DNA of 64,000 nt from Fervidibacter sinensis (GCA_032161045.1 JAVHTH010000015.1), one strand, 5' to 3'. Shown: positions 34,555 through 43,550, counted from the stretch's first letter. A program made the numbers and translations. Notes: generated by a model from the sequence alone, not told the origin.

Positions 34555-35532
34555 TCACCTCACCTTCGCGGGCAAATCTCTCTTTGAGCGTTCAAACCTT
34601 TCCTTTTGTGGCAACACCATCCCCTCGGGCAAAATCTTCGGCTTAAGTTTCCAGTTGAACTTCGCTTTTTGCCCTTGAGAAAGTTTTGCGACCTCGTTTT
34701 TGAAAACATCAACTTGTTCCCGCAATTTAGTCAAGTCCACGCCCCAAAGTTTTTCTGGGCATTGATTCAAATACCCTTGCGCTCTTTTGAGCAAATTCAA
34801 AGCGCCGTTCCACTTGCCCTTACCGCTTTGAACGAGCGCAGCAGCAACTTGAATTAGCCCTTTCAAAAACGACCTATAGGGCTCGTTTGCGGTCCGCCAA
34901 ACTTCTTCCCACGCTTCATGAGCGTGCCAATAACGCCCGCTATGGTAAAGCCTCACGCCTTCCATGAACTTCAGCGGATACGGCAAAGGCATAACTATGC
35001 CGCCGCCTTGACCATCACTTATTAGTTCGGCGAACCCGTTGAGCCATAACCAACCTACAAACGCAGCGGTTGCGGCATCAACTTCGTCGTGGGTTGCGTT
35101 TTCTTTGAGACTTTGCAAACCGATTCGGCGCAAACCTTCCTTCAATTCTGTCAAGTCACGGTGCTTTCGCGGCAGCCCCAACAAATCTTGAGCACCACCC
35201 GGAAAGACTTCAATAACGCTAAACCCTTCTGACTCAAAACGCGCTTTCAAGCGAATTCCTCGTTCCGTCAACTGCCTCATTGCGCCGAAAGTTACGGGGA
35301 AGATACGGATGCCTCGCTTAAGTAACTCTCGGTCGCAAAGACGAAGACCACCGCTGCTTGGCAGCGAAAGAGGAGCATCAATGGCTATCAACTTGGGGCG
35401 AAACCGTTTTGCCAATTCAACCAACTCGTCATCGGTCTTCAGCAAAAAAGTTTGCGCTTTCAGATCCTTCAAAACACAGACTCCGCTAAACCGCTTTTCG
35501 CTTACGCTAAGGTCAACGCCCATCGTGGTCAC
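34555..35532 (-). CDS. DUF429-DUF309 fusion protein
   Basis: A 325-residue fusion. Residues 1-170 are a DUF429-type RNase-H-fold domain (MGVDLSVSEKRFSGVCVL, LIAIDAPLSLPS, CDRELLKRGIRIFP, EVFPGGAQDLLG, ATHDEVDAATAAFVG). Residues about 185-280 are a DUF309 helical domain with the signature HSGRYWHAHEAWEEVWR and FLKGLIQVAAALVQ. Each family is widespread and of unknown function; DUF429 is described as a predicted nuclease and DUF309 as a predicted metal-dependent hydrolase. GTG at 35532 follows GGGGAGAG; the ATG at 35523 is the alternative. Confidence 0.8.
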   Translation of the reverse strand: MTTMGVDLSVSEKRFSGVCVLKDLKAQTFLLKTDDELVELAKRFRPKLIAIDAPLSLPSSGGLRLCDRELLKRGIRIFPVTFGAMRQLTERGIRLKARFESEGFSVIEVFPGGAQDLLGLPRKHRDLTELKEGLRRIGLQSLKENATHDEVDAATAAFVGWLWLNGFAELISDGQGGGIVMPLPYPLKFMEGVRLYHSGRYWHAHEAWEEVWRTANEPYRSFLKGLIQVAAALVQSGKGKWNGALNLLKRAQGYLNQCPEKLWGVDLTKLREQVDVFKNEVAKLSQGQKAKFNWKLKPKILPEGMVLPQKERFERSKRDLPAKVR

Positions 35533-35621
35533 AATTGCTCTCCCCGTTATCTCTTGTCAAAATTAGGTCTGTGCGTTCCAAAATTTTGATGCATTGTGGA
35601 CATCGGCGAAAGGAGTGAGGA

Positions 35622-36752
35622 ATGATGGCAGGGATAGCGAGTTTCATTCCAGAACCTGAACCGATACCTTTGCCCGCACCAGTCTGGCTACTTCAAACTT
35701 TGCTCTTCGTAACTTTCGTCTTGCATCTCATCCCGATGAACATGACGGTCGGCGGTTTGATAATCCTCGCCCAAGGCGAATTGAGCCAAAAGTTTTCCGA
35801 ACCGATGCGCCGTTGGATTGTGGGCTATCTTCCTGTCACAACAGCGTTCACCGTCACGACAGGCGTAGCGCCATTGCTGTTCCTTCAAGTTCTCTACGGT
35901 CAACTTTTCTTTCCGGCAGCGGTTTTGATTGCTTGGGCGTGGTTTCTCGTCATCCTCGCTTTACTGCTCGGCTACTATGGAATCTACGCATACACCCTCG
36001 CAAGCGAGCGGTTGGGGCGTTGGCGCGGATGGGTCATAATTGGGAGCACAGTTTTGTTCCTCTACATCGCTTTTGCCTTCAATAATGTCATCACGCTCAT
36101 GTCAACCCCATTCCGTTGGTGGGATTTGTGGCAGGAACGGAACCCGAGCGTTCATTTCAACCTTAACCTTTGGGAGCCGACCCTTTTTCCCCGTTTCATC
36201 CACTTCGTCTTGAGCGCTGTCGCTGTTGCAGGGCTCGCCGCAACCATTTATGGTGCAGTCCTTCGGAAGAGCGATGGAGAAACGGGCACGAAATTGATTC
36301 AAGAAGGCGTTGCTTGGTTTGCTGGGGCAACGGTTTTAAACTTCCTCTTCGGTGCACTGTTTTTGTTCACCCACGAGCAAGCGGTGTGGCGATTTTTCGT
36401 CGGTGGCAATTTCTGGGCGACAGTCTTGCTTTGGGGCGGGGTTGCTCTCTCTTTGTTCGCTATCATCGTCGCTTGGCTTAGCAGAAAATCAACAAGACCA
36501 CTCCCATTGGTTCTCGTTGCAGCCACCTTGACAATTTTGACCATCATCGCCATGTCGGGCGTCAAGTTCACTGTTCGCTCGCTTTTGATTGCCCGCTACG
36601 CTCCCAACTTCAACTTAAGTCAAATGCCCGTCCAACCACAGTGGGGCATAATCTTGATGTTCGTGATTTTGCTGCTCATCGGTTTGGGGTTCGTCGCTTG
36701 GATGGTAGTTCAGTTGCAGCGGGCGTATGTAAAGGGCAGGCAAGTTTCATGA
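35622..36752 (+). CDS. multi-pass membrane protein, possibly haem-binding (CydA-like)
   Basis: A 376-residue integral membrane protein with about nine hydrophobic segments. Conserved-looking histidines fall inside segments (FVLHLIPMNMTVGG, PRFIHFVLSAVAVAG, LFTHEQAVWRF), a pattern reminiscent of cytochrome bd subunit I-like or related haem proteins often found beside c-type cytochromes. No CXXCH protein is near. I could not assign it to a specific oxidase, so the haem idea is an inference from histidine placement. It starts with ATG ATG at 35622 after GGAGTGAGG. Confidence 0.5.
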   Translation: MMAGIASFIPEPEPIPLPAPVWLLQTLLFVTFVLHLIPMNMTVGGLIILAQGELSQKFSEPMRRWIVGYLPVTTAFTVTTGVAPLLFLQVLYGQLFFPAAVLIAWAWFLVILALLLGYYGIYAYTLASERLGRWRGWVIIGSTVLFLYIAFAFNNVITLMSTPFRWWDLWQERNPSVHFNLNLWEPTLFPRFIHFVLSAVAVAGLAATIYGAVLRKSDGETGTKLIQEGVAWFAGATVLNFLFGALFLFTHEQAVWRFFVGGNFWATVLLWGGVALSLFAIIVAWLSRKSTRPLPLVLVAATLTILTIIAMSGVKFTVRSLLIARYAPNFNLSQMPVQPQWGIILMFVILLLIGLGFVAWMVVQLQRAYVKGRQVS

Positions 36753-36849
36753 CCTGTCAATTCAAGGAAAATCCCGACGGAAAAAGAGCAAGTCGCATTG
36801 AAAATTTCCCCGCACCACAAGGAGTTGCCTGCGTTGCGAGGTGAAAAAG

Positions 36850-37197
36850 ATGCACGAATTTGATGTCGTGAAGTCGCTGATAGACGCATTGCTGCCGAAA
36901 TTACAAGAGCAAGGTGTCAAGAGGGTGACCGAGGTTCGGTTTCGCAGGGGTAGCACTTTCTCCGAAGAAGCGTTGCTTCAAGCCTTTACAGCAATTTCAA
37001 AAGGGACATTGCTTGAAGGGGCGAAGGTTGAGGTTGAAGTGACGCAGACGAAATTCCGCTGCCAATGCGGGCACGAACAAGTTATCACCGCTGATGATTT
37101 AATCGGTCACATGTTCGTTTGCCCCGAATGCGGTCGGGCGCAGGAGATTGATGAAGCCCACGACCTTGAGTTGCTTGAAGTGGTAGCGGAAGTTTAG
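36850..37197 (+). CDS. hypA: HypA-family nickel insertion protein
   Basis: Nickel metallochaperone for [NiFe]-hydrogenase (or urease) maturation, 115 residues. It starts MHEFDVVKSL, where His2 is the conserved nickel ligand; this supports the ATG at 36850 (GAGGTG upstream) rather than the in-frame GTG at 36841. The C-terminal zinc site is CQCG and CPECG. The N-terminal part (VKRVTEVRFRRG) fits the family. No hydrogenase structural gene or hypB-F is in the window, so its client is unknown. Confidence 0.8.
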   Translation: MHEFDVVKSLIDALLPKLQEQGVKRVTEVRFRRGSTFSEEALLQAFTAISKGTLLEGAKVEVEVTQTKFRCQCGHEQVITADDLIGHMFVCPECGRAQEIDEAHDLELLEVVAEV

Positions 37198-37205
37198 CAG
37201 AGGTG

Positions 37206-37697
37206 TCAACGCTTCCTCCTTGAACTGGATTTGCGCTGGTGTGATTTCTGCCTTTGAAGCGAGGCGAGTAGTTCCGCAAACTTGCGGGCGTCGTCAAATT
37301 CTTGGTAAACCGAAGCAAATCTGATGTATGCCACATCGTCAATTTCCAGCAACTTCGCCATCACCATATCGCCAATTTCGCGCGAAGTGATTTGCCTTAC
37401 CCCTCGCCTTTGAAGTTCCCACTCAATTTCATCAACAGCCCTTCTGATTTGCTCTGGCGAGACTGGTCGCTTCTCACAAGCCTTCATCATCCCGATTTCA
37501 ACCTTCTGTCGGTTAAAAAGTTCTCGCCTACCGTCTTTCTTGATGACCCAAATTGGGTGCAAAACCAACCGTTCGTGGGTTGTGAACCTCATCCCGCATT
37601 TGGCACAAACCCTTCGCCTGCGAACAGCCGAACCGTTATCAATCAGCCTTGAGTCAATGACCTTCGTCCCTTCAGCACCACATCGCGGGCAAAGCAT
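37206..37697 (-). CDS. nrdR: transcriptional repressor NrdR
   Basis: A 163-residue regulator that represses ribonucleotide reductase genes in response to ATP/dATP. The N-terminal zinc ribbon MLCPRCGAEGTKVIDSR with VCAKCGMRFTTHER is followed by the ATP-cone domain (VIKKDGRRELFNRQKV, IGDMVMAKLLEIDDVAYIRFASVYQEF). The C-terminus carries a basic extension (HQRKSSSRRKR). No nrd genes are in the window. It converges closely with hypA, with 8 bases between the stops. Confidence 0.95.
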   Translation of the reverse strand: MLCPRCGAEGTKVIDSRLIDNGSAVRRRRVCAKCGMRFTTHERLVLHPIWVIKKDGRRELFNRQKVEIGMMKACEKRPVSPEQIRRAVDEIEWELQRRGVRQITSREIGDMVMAKLLEIDDVAYIRFASVYQEFDDARKFAELLASLQRQKSHQRKSSSRRKR

Positions 37698-37748
37698 AAA
37701 ATGACACCTACCAACAGGCTTCTGTCACAGATTAGCGTTGTAACCTCT

Positions 37749-38633
37749 TCAATCACTTGAGACGCAGAAAATGTGTCTCCTGCCGCCAGCATCCGCGGCG
37801 AAGAAGAGCCAAAGTCGGTTGTCGTGCAGGAACAGGTATGGGCTTGAAGGGTTATCAATACCGCTGAAGGTGAGGGTCTCATCCAACACCTGCCAACGCC
37901 TCAAATCTTCAGAGATCGCTGCTTTTAACCCTTTCCCGTTGCCGACAAGCAACCACCATTGCCGACCGATTCGGACGAGAAAGGGTCGCCCTGTCAAGTA
38001 ATCGGGCGAAAATTGAACCAACGGGTTCTCCATATCCCGTGACCAAACGAGGAAATCCGTTGAGAGGGCAACTCCCATTGACGGCAAACCATTGCGACCG
38101 ATGTAAAAAAGCCAGAATAAGTGCTCACGCTCAATCAAACAAGGGGCAGTTAACCCTGCACTTTCCCATGCATCGCCATCTTTTGCTGTCAAGATTGGGT
38201 TTGCGTCAAAGGGTTGCCATCGCTCCAAATCAGGCGAAAAAGCCAACTCCAAAGAACCCCAGCACTTTTGATCCGTCACCTTGACATAAGCCATCCAGAA
38301 AAGACCGCGCCGAAGTTTTGCCATAGGTTCGTCAAGGTCATTGTGGCGGAGCAACCAAGCAGATGCAACATTTTGCTGCGTTTCGGGAGCCCAAACCAAA
38401 CCAACTCGTCGCCAGTTTTGCAAATCTTGGCTTGAAGCGATTGCGAGCCGAAAATTTTTGCCGTCAAAACCCGTGTAGAAAAGTTGCCATTGACCTTCAT
38501 ATCGGACGACAAAGGGAAAATCAACACTGAGGCAATCAAAGGCTGTAGGGTCATCGGAAGGAGAAAACACAACTTTCGGTTGCAACGCCGAGAGGCGCTG
38601 CAACCTCTCCCAAAGCGCCACTTCGTTCGCCAT
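37749..38633 (-). CDS. five-bladed beta-propeller glycosidase-like protein (GH43/GH32/GH130 fold)
   Basis: A 294-residue protein with repeated propeller blades: FPFVVRYEGQWQLFYTGFDGKNFRLAIASS, then SPDLERWQPFDANPILTA (broken by a blade turn), CLIEREHLFWLFYIGRNG, PFLVRIGRQWWLLVGNG, and LFLHDNRLWLFFAAD. This WxLFYxG pattern with S.DL..W is typical of GH32/43/62/68/130-type sugar-active propellers. I cannot assign a family or substrate. No signal peptide. I chose ATG 38633, which has a strong AAGGGGGGAAG site; ATGs at 38654 and 38720 are alternatives with weaker signals. Confidence 0.65.
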   Translation of the reverse strand: MANEVALWERLQRLSALQPKVVFSPSDDPTAFDCLSVDFPFVVRYEGQWQLFYTGFDGKNFRLAIASSQDLQNWRRVGLVWAPETQQNVASAWLLRHNDLDEPMAKLRRGLFWMAYVKVTDQKCWGSLELAFSPDLERWQPFDANPILTAKDGDAWESAGLTAPCLIEREHLFWLFYIGRNGLPSMGVALSTDFLVWSRDMENPLVQFSPDYLTGRPFLVRIGRQWWLLVGNGKGLKAAISEDLRRWQVLDETLTFSGIDNPSSPYLFLHDNRLWLFFAADAGGRRHIFCVSSD

Positions 38634-38743
38634 AATGGCTTCCCCCCTTGCCATTCGTTTTTCGTCAGGCAATTTCAGCCACAGCGTCCGTAAGTTTCTG
38701 TCATCAAAAGTGTGCCACATTTCTTCATTGTTGCCAATTGAAC

Positions 38744-40741
38744 TTAACCGAACCAAACTCCGTATCGCTGAAACGGTGGCTTGCCTGTTGTTGACCACAA
38801 ACCCCAAATGACGCCTGCGACGATGTAATGTCCAAGCGCAAAGCCAAGCATAAATGGGACGGTCCTGCGGTAAAGCCGCCCTCCACCGTATCGCAAAACC
38901 AAAAACTTCACCGCCCAAACGATCAAGAACGGAAACCAAACCAAATCGCCGTAAGCGCCCGCAATGGCAAAACCGAGAGGATGGAAGGGAGAGGTAGGGA
39001 AATTGAACCTGATGGCACCGAACAAAAGTGTCAAGACAGCGCCCCAAACGGTTGCGACAATGCGGGGGATCTCTGGTGGGGTAGGCGTGGTTCGGTAACT
39101 GACGACTGCGCTGTATTCAGCACTGGCATGCCAGTGTCCCCAAATGCCGCCTTCGCGAAAGTTAATGGCGCCGCCAGCGTAATAAGGCACAAGGTGGAAG
39201 TAAAAGCCCATCAGAACACCGACTATGACCGCCAAAAGGCTCAACCGAACCCAGAGTCTCGGCGGGTAGCCAACTTGAGTTCCAAGCCGAATGTTCTCAA
39301 ATTGCGTCGCCGTGTAAGAGTGGAAGAAACCGCGAGCCATGAAGGTGAAGATGGCGAAGGCGGTCATGCTCCTAACTCCACCCCAACTCATCACCCGCTC
39401 GGTTCCAAGCGTGTAAAGGATGACCTTCTTGTGCTGGTAGTAGGGGAACAGCCAAACCATAGGCGCACCGACTTCGGCACGAATGCGGGTGTAGACAAGG
39501 GCAACGAGCAAGGTCAAAAGCAGGTAAATTATCGCAAGGGTTGGGTGCATTCCAGCAGCAACCAAAAACGCCAAACAACCGCCAACACCAACCAAAAGCC
39601 AAATCGTTGTTTCGCGAGGCGAAAGGGCATCGCTCTCGTAAGACCATCTCTCGGGCTTGACAATTGCTTTGAGCCAATCAATCAAGTAGTAGCGGGCAGC
39701 ATAGAAGAGCAAAAACGCAGTTGCCAAGTAAGAGCCAAGTCCCTGCTCCTGCGTGAACGGGTAACCTGCCCATTGCCAACCGAGCATCCGCCCAATCAAC
39801 GCTTCAATTTTGAACAGCGCATAGGTGAACCAAACAGTGAAGGCAACTTCGGTGGGCATCAAGTAGCCTAACCCCACAACTTCTGGACGATACCAAAGTG
39901 TCAAGGGGACAAGAGCATCCAAAGGCGGTGCGGTGAAGTATTGTCCTAAGTCATAGAACTTGCCCGGAGCAGGAAACTGAGGGAAAAAGGCGTTGGCAAT
40001 GTTCAAAGCGTTGTAAAAGGCGGAAAGGGAAAAACCCAGCCACATCAGCGGGTCGCGCCAAAATTTCGGCAGACCTTCGGGCGGCTTCTCCTCGGTCGCC
40101 CTCATCGGCAAATAAAGGAGCGGAAAGACAAGCCTTTCGTGTTCGCGCCATCGTTTTTCAAACACGCAAAGAATTCCTGTCAATGCCATCCAGTAAACGG
40201 CAAAGAAAACTGTCCACGCTGCAATTGGAATTAGCCAAGCATCCCAAAGCACTTTCGCATCGGGGCGACCTTGATACAGGTCGCGGATGACAGCGAATTC
40301 CTTTGGGACGAGCCAATCCGGAATGTAAGGGGTAACCAAATCCAACCGCAAAGTCGGTTGCATTCGCTCGTAATAAATCGGGTAGGTCGTCAACGATAGG
40401 ACGAAACGCAAACTGCCGCAGGCTGGAACTGCGGTTGCGACGGTGCAAAAGGCGTAAACGAGGAGCATTTCACTCCGTGATAGGGCAAGTGCTGGTGACA
40501 ACCTTCGGAGAAAAGGATTGACAATGATCAGAAGCAACAGGGCACCCAGAGCGGGGATTGGCGGGACGGCTTCAGTGATTTGAGATGCGAGCACGATAAC
40601 TTCCGCTTGCTTCATCCACCATCCGCCAAAAATTGTCAAGGAAAGTGATAGGGCAAGCAGGTAAGGCAATCGTGACAAGCGAAAGACCGCAACTTGAGGC
40701 ACAGGCAAAGCCGCCGCCACTTCCTTCGCCATCGCCTTCAA
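38744..40741 (-). CDS. large OPT-like membrane protein (DUF6785/DUF6784 type)
   Basis: A 665-residue integral membrane protein with about 14 hydrophobic segments. Segments such as LSRSEMLLVYAFCTVATAVPACG, YPFTQEQGLGSYLATAFLLFYAARYYL (broken here only for reading) and YTRIRAEVGAPMVWLF are characteristic of a family of putative oligopeptide-transporter-like proteins frequent in Planctomycetes, Lentisphaerae and Armatimonadota. The transported substrate is unknown. GGAGCGAATTG lies before the start; an ATG at 40732 is an alternative. It is followed by the propeller glycosidase gene on the same strand, suggesting uptake plus hydrolysis of a glycan or glycopeptide. Confidence 0.65.
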   Translation of the reverse strand: MKAMAKEVAAALPVPQVAVFRLSRLPYLLALSLSLTIFGGWWMKQAEVIVLASQITEAVPPIPALGALLLLIIVNPFLRRLSPALALSRSEMLLVYAFCTVATAVPACGSLRFVLSLTTYPIYYERMQPTLRLDLVTPYIPDWLVPKEFAVIRDLYQGRPDAKVLWDAWLIPIAAWTVFFAVYWMALTGILCVFEKRWREHERLVFPLLYLPMRATEEKPPEGLPKFWRDPLMWLGFSLSAFYNALNIANAFFPQFPAPGKFYDLGQYFTAPPLDALVPLTLWYRPEVVGLGYLMPTEVAFTVWFTYALFKIEALIGRMLGWQWAGYPFTQEQGLGSYLATAFLLFYAARYYLIDWLKAIVKPERWSYESDALSPRETTIWLLVGVGGCLAFLVAAGMHPTLAIIYLLLTLLVALVYTRIRAEVGAPMVWLFPYYQHKKVILYTLGTERVMSWGGVRSMTAFAIFTFMARGFFHSYTATQFENIRLGTQVGYPPRLWVRLSLLAVIVGVLMGFYFHLVPYYAGGAINFREGGIWGHWHASAEYSAVVSYRTTPTPPEIPRIVATVWGAVLTLLFGAIRFNFPTSPFHPLGFAIAGAYGDLVWFPFLIVWAVKFLVLRYGGGRLYRRTVPFMLGFALGHYIVAGVIWGLWSTTGKPPFQRYGVWFG

Positions 40742-40866
40742 TTCGCTCCTTTGCCCATTTTCGCGTCACCGAAGAAAGTTTATCACAGTAGAAGTCGCAG
40801 GTTCGTAATAAGCCACGAAGCGATAGCGAAGTGGCGTTAAGTGAGTGATGAGAAGTGCAGTGAAGA

Positions 40867-41604
40867 TCACCGCAAATCCTTGCCCGCAATTCCGTCAACC
40901 GTCAGGTTGATATCGGGCAGGTCGTTAACTGCGGGAGCAATTTGGCGTCGCCCCAAGAACTTGACATGACCGTCTGCGAACAAGTAATTGGCGCTGCCGT
41001 CCCACGACCAAAATCCACAATCGCCGGGAAACTTTTCGTGGTTACTGAGCCATTCTGCACTCAGAGCCTTTTGCGCAGGGAAGATGACTTGGGCTTCGTT
41101 TTGCGCAATTGGAGTCAAGTTTCTCAACGCCACAACTATGTTTGACCATGTGGAGCAACTGCTGCCACGGAGAATTTGCGCAAGGCTGTTAATTTGCGAC
41201 GGGGAATGAAAGAAGGCAGCGGAATAGGCGTATGAGGTTCGCTCCCAAACTTGAATTGCTCGTTCATCCGACGGGCAAAGTAAGACATCACTGTGTTGGA
41301 CTGTCAAGGGTTGACTGTAACCGGGCGGCAGACTTTGAATTGGACTCCCGGGCAAGTAAGGTTGAATGACCACGCGCCAGTTTCGCCCCATCCACAAATT
41401 TGGGTCGCCATTGCACGGATAAAAGCCCTCATGGTCACATGCATAAAGGCTGAACGCTGTGCTTATTTGTCGCAAGTTGGTTTGGCAAACGGACTTGCGA
41501 GAACTTTCCCTCGCCTTTGAAAGCACTGGCACTAAAATTGCTGCAAGCAAGGCGATAACCGCAATTGTCACCAAAAGTTCTACAAGCGTGAACGCATGGC
41601 GCAT
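40867..41604 (-). CDS. type IV pilin-like / DUF1559-like pseudopilin
   Basis: A 245-residue exported protein with an N-terminal prepilin signal: short basic leader MRHA, then FTLVELLVTIAVIALLAAILVPVL, typed here as one hydrophobic helix with Glu at mature position 5. The body has QTNLRQISTAFSLYACDHEGFYP and the C-terminal ANYLFADGHVKFL motif seen in the large DUF1559-like pseudopilin families of Planctomycetes and Armatimonadota. GAGGTGG lies 9 bases before the ATG at 41604; the longer frame to 41823 is not supported. It may be part of a type II secretion-like or surface fibre system, whose assembly genes are elsewhere. Confidence 0.88.
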   Translation of the reverse strand: MRHAFTLVELLVTIAVIALLAAILVPVLSKARESSRKSVCQTNLRQISTAFSLYACDHEGFYPCNGDPNLWMGRNWRVVIQPYLPGSPIQSLPPGYSQPLTVQHSDVLLCPSDERAIQVWERTSYAYSAAFFHSPSQINSLAQILRGSSCSTWSNIVVALRNLTPIAQNEAQVIFPAQKALSAEWLSNHEKFPGDCGFWSWDGSANYLFADGHVKFLGRRQIAPAVNDLPDINLTVDGIAGKDLR

Positions 41605-41769
41605 AGACCTAAACCACCTCGCTTTCTGGCAAAGCACAAACCCATTTTGCGCCGAACAAAAATTCAGCGCAGGGTGAATTCGTGAGTTTGTGATGTTCAA
41701 GCGACAGCAATTTTGCAGCAAACTTTCATGTGTTGGAAGAATTGTCCGCGTATGGAGGTGCAGTGGGAA

Positions 41770-42801
41770 ATGGCTGTGCGAGTTGGGATTGTCGGTTACG
41801 GTTACGCAGGACGAGTTTTCCATGCGCCGCTAATTGCTCAAGTTGAGGGACTTGAACTTTACGCCGTCGCTTCTCGGGACGAAGGGAGAAGAAGCCAAGC
41901 GCAAAAGGATTGGGGAGTCGTCGTTTACAGTTCGCCCGAAGATTTGTTCGCTGACCCGAAAGTTGATCTGGTAGTGATTGCTACGCCCCACAACACTCAC
42001 CACCCATTGACAAAATCGGCACTGCAGGCAGGCAAACATGTAGTTGTTGACAAGCCGTTCACTTTAACTGTTGAGGAAGCGGACGATTTGATCGCGGAAG
42101 CAAAAAAACAAAACCGCGTGCTCAGCGTCTTTCACAACCGAAGGTGGGACTGGGACTTTCTAACTGTCAAGAAAGCGATTGAAAACGGCTTGCTCGGGGA
42201 AGTTTGGCTAATGGAACTTAATGTTGGGCGTTACGGTCCAACGGGGCGATGGCGTGCGGAACGAGAGGCAATGGGTTCACTTCTTCACGATTGGGGCGTT
42301 CACCTCGTTGACCAAGCACTGTTGCTCATGGGAAAACCGAAGCAAGTGATGGCGTGGCGAAACTTCAGGGTTTGGCAATTGAGTGTTGAAAGTTTCATCC
42401 GCACAACTTTTGACTACGGCGACGGACGCATTGTCACGATTGAGGTCAATAACCTTCGGCGTGCCGAGAGACCTCGCTGGTATGTCCTTGGTGACAAAGG
42501 TGGACTAATCAAGTTCGGACTTGACCCTCAAGAAGATGCACTTCGCCAAGGTGACATAACTAAGGCTCGGGAAGCGCCTGAACACAGAGCAAAAGTTTGG
42601 ACGGAATTGAACGGTCACAGCGTTGAAATGACCCTTGAAAGCGTTCGCGGTGACTGGCGGGAATACTACCGAAACATCGCCAAAGTTTTGAACGAAGGTG
42701 CAGAACTTGCTGTCAAGCCTGAGGAAGCACGCGACGCTGTCTGGATGGTTGAGGCATCGCTCAAATCGGCAGAGACAGGTCAACCTGTGAAAGTCAGTTG
42801 A
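41770..42801 (+). CDS. Gfo/Idh/MocA-family oxidoreductase
   Basis: NAD(P)-dependent sugar or cyclitol oxidoreductase, 343 residues. The N-terminal Rossmann fold starts VRVGIVGYGYAGRVFHAPLI; VDLVVIATPHNTHHPL and GKHVVVDKPFTLTVEEAD carry the family EKP-type motif (here DKP with the catalytic lysine). FHNRRWDWDF and LLHDWGVHLVDQALLL supply the C-terminal active-site His region. The actual substrate is unknown. GGAGG is 11 bases before ATG 41770. It is the first of three genes on this strand (nuclease, LuxE-like). Confidence 0.9.
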   Translation: MAVRVGIVGYGYAGRVFHAPLIAQVEGLELYAVASRDEGRRSQAQKDWGVVVYSSPEDLFADPKVDLVVIATPHNTHHPLTKSALQAGKHVVVDKPFTLTVEEADDLIAEAKKQNRVLSVFHNRRWDWDFLTVKKAIENGLLGEVWLMELNVGRYGPTGRWRAEREAMGSLLHDWGVHLVDQALLLMGKPKQVMAWRNFRVWQLSVESFIRTTFDYGDGRIVTIEVNNLRRAERPRWYVLGDKGGLIKFGLDPQEDALRQGDITKAREAPEHRAKVWTELNGHSVEMTLESVRGDWREYYRNIAKVLNEGAELAVKPEEARDAVWMVEASLKSAETGQPVKVS

Positions 42802-42849
42802 GGGGAAGTTTGATTTTGCAGTGCCCCGACCAGTTGGAGGCGAAATCCG

Positions 42850-43539
42850 ATGAGGCGACGAAAAAGTGAGTTTGCACCAAAACCATTTCAGCGTTTCAAG
42901 TCCTTCCACCTCCCGTTCGCTGCAGTTGCGCTTTTATTGCTACTTGCCGTCATGTCACAGCGCCAGCCTATCCGCTCTCCGAAAGCGGCGGGAACTGGCT
43001 TGAGAGTTGTCAAGGTTATAGATGGCGACACTGTCGTTTTGTCGGATGGACGGACCGTCCGATACATCGGCGTTGATACGCCCGAACGAGGTCAGCCCTT
43101 TTATGAAGCGGCGAAAAACTTCAACCGCAAACTGGTGCAAGGGAAAACAGTGGAGTTGGAGTTTGATGTTGAGCGTTATGACCGCTACGGGCGGGTTCTG
43201 GCTTATGTCTTTGTGCGGGACAAGAATGGGCGGAGAATTTTTGTCAATGCCGAAATGGTCCGCAACGGTTTCGCGAGAATTTACACGAAACCGCCGAATG
43301 TCAAATACGCCGATTTGTTCGTGAGGCTTCAGGGAGAAGCCAGAACAAACAAGCGAGGATTGTGGGCAGTTTACAAACCAACTCGCTTGCCCGTGATAGG
43401 CAATAAGCGCACGATGGTCTTTCACAGGACGAACTGCCCCGCAGTCAAAAACATCAGCCCTCAAAACCGAATTCGCTTTCCGAACGCGGAAGCAGCCTTG
43501 GAGCGAGGTTTTCATCCGTGCCGAGAATGTCAACCATGA
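42850..43539 (+). CDS. staphylococcal-nuclease-like (SNase/TNase) protein with C-terminal Cys motif
   Basis: A 229-residue predicted exported or membrane-anchored nuclease. One hydrophobic segment (about residues 22-36) is followed by an SNase domain (LRVVKVIDGDTVVLSDG, VRYIGVDTPERGQPFYEAA, VERYDRYGRVLAYVFV, MVRNGFARIY). The catalytic Arg/Glu positions PER and RYGR are present. The last 45 residues add an Ada/metal-binding-like tail, FHRTNCPAVKNI with FHPCRECQP, as seen in some proteins that pair SNase with a small Cys-rich module. GGAGG lies 9 bases before the ATG. Its stop TGA overlaps an ATG of the next frame. Confidence 0.88.
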   Translation: MRRRKSEFAPKPFQRFKSFHLPFAAVALLLLLAVMSQRQPIRSPKAAGTGLRVVKVIDGDTVVLSDGRTVRYIGVDTPERGQPFYEAAKNFNRKLVQGKTVELEFDVERYDRYGRVLAYVFVRDKNGRRIFVNAEMVRNGFARIYTKPPNVKYADLFVRLQGEARTNKRGLWAVYKPTRLPVIGNKRTMVFHRTNCPAVKNISPQNRIRFPNAEAALERGFHPCRECQP

Positions 43540-43550
43540 GGTGGGCTGCA

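Noticed and set aside
38828..39871. A 347-codon plus-strand open frame
   Set aside because: It is antisense to the OPT-like transporter; its composition is Lys/Asn/Pro-rich without hydrophobic core pattern or start signal, as expected for a shadow frame.
43518..43550. Upstream ATG codons for the LuxE-like gene
   Set aside because: The ATG at 43551 has a well-spaced GAGGTGG; the earlier ones overlap the nuclease stop and add residues not seen in the family.
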